A DNA stretch of 6,054 bases from Clostridia bacterium (GTDB lineage Bacteria; Bacillota_A; Clostridia; Oscillospirales; CAG-272). How positions within the stretch are numbered: position 1 is the stretch's first letter; each line of letters starts with the position of its first letter. The position numbers were made by a program, and so were the translations under genes. The stretch spans positions 1 to 6,054 of the forward strand of contig JAFZCF010000046.1 of assembly GCA_017552165.1 (NCBI GenBank), written 5' to 3'. The notes beneath the pieces were generated by a model. The model searched no databases, was not told where the DNA came from, and saw only the letters and a list, made by a program, of their open reading frames with translations. Of this stretch, positions 5,869 to 6,054 are shown piece after piece.

Positions 5869-5886
5869 TCCTCCTCTCCGCTCATT

Positions 5887-5938
5887 CGAAGTTTACGGCG
5901 GCCAACGTACCGAAACCGGTGCATTGGCCGCCGCTTCG
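5887..5938. repeat. Large imperfect stem-loop between two minus-strand genes
   Basis: Arms CGGCGGCCAA (5896-5905) and TTGGCCGCCG (5924-5933) pair perfectly. An inner ACCG-AAAC-CGGT (5909-5920) caps the stem, and outer CGAAG (5887-5891) pairs with CTTCG (5934-5938) across a TTTA bulge. In the minus direction it follows a stop codon at 5951 and precedes the next gene's ribosome site. No T run follows, so a standard rho-independent terminator is doubtful; an RNA-processing or attenuating hairpin is possible. Confidence 0.55.
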
Positions 5939-5950
5939 TCTTTGCCTGCC

Positions 5951-6054
5951 TCATCTGCCCCCGGGTCTTATCCCTTTCAGCAGCTCGGCAGCCTTCATCG
6001 CCGTCAGCGCCGCCGGGAGGAGCGGCGCCGCCAGCAGGATGGCGGGACCGGCGC
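5951..6054 (-). CDS. C-terminal end of a probable membrane protein (5' part outside the window)
   Basis: The last 33 codons and a TGA stop (5953-5951) are visible. They encode a hydrophobic run AGPAILLAAPLLPAALTAM followed by a basic, polar end KAAELLKGIRPGGR. This is typical of a final transmembrane helix with a short positively charged cytoplasmic tail. Third codon positions are mostly G or C, as in the other GC-rich genes. A competing frame that stays open up to the next gene's start is rich in arginine and looks like a shadow. Too little is visible to name a family. Confidence 0.6.
   Translation of the reverse strand, partial: AGPAILLAAPLLPAALTAMKAAELLKGIRPGGR

Noticed and set aside
5869..6054. 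Alternative minus-strand frame running into the start of the 5868 gene with an ATGA overlap
   Set aside because: The product is dominated by Arg and Gly and crosses the stem-loop; the frame ending at 5951 gives a plausible hydrophobic C-terminus instead.

Overview
The window looks like chromosome of a GC-rich member of the Clostridia (Firmicutes), probably a gut-type or environmental lineage. The basis is inference: strong AGGAGG-type ribosome sites, a sigma-A-like promoter, short intergenic gaps, ATA/AGA codons mixed into GC-rich genes, and protein families I associate with that group. No rRNA, tRNA, transposase, integrase or CRISPR array is visible.

Left end (1-601): a minus-strand gene that runs off the edge encodes the N-terminal part of a metallophosphoesterase-like protein whose metal-binding motifs are almost all replaced. 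It is divergent from the next gene across a 277-base intergenic region holding two small inverted repeats built from the same half-site and a good promoter.

Centre (543-3580), plus strand: a likely transcription unit of three genes from the promoter at 543-571 to the intrinsic terminator at 3550-3580. The first gene encodes a 514-residue two-nuclease fusion: a Cas4/RecB-like PD-(D/E)XK domain with four candidate Fe-S cysteines, followed by a DUF2779-type domain with DEDDy-exonuclease-like motifs. The second is an unrecognised 245-residue protein, overlapping and probably translationally coupled to the first. The third is a 146-residue protein with a PD-(D/E)XK-like E...D...QxK pattern. Between the second and third lies a 29-codon remnant of the 3' end of another copy of the fusion-nuclease gene. 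It matches the intact gene over 71 bases with five differences, all synonymous. Genes two and three are AT-rich (about 35-42% GC in sampled lines, against up to 77% in the nuclease gene), so they look like acquired cargo placed at the 3' end of a resident nuclease gene. The arrangement resembles a small defence-type or DNA-metabolism cargo site, but that role is inference.

Right part (3584-5868), minus strand: a two-gene operon with a 4-base GTGA overlap. Both proteins begin with a related N-terminal domain (FAVI...xxIGRK...IIW/VVYK), the sort seen in uncharacterised phage and Firmicutes proteins. The upstream gene is a compositional chimera: its first ~195 codons are AT-rich and the rest very GC-rich, with a sharp switch near 5280.

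Right end (5869-6054): a large imperfect stem-loop, then the C-terminal 33 codons of another minus-strand gene, whose product ends in a hydrophobic, probably membrane-spanning segment.
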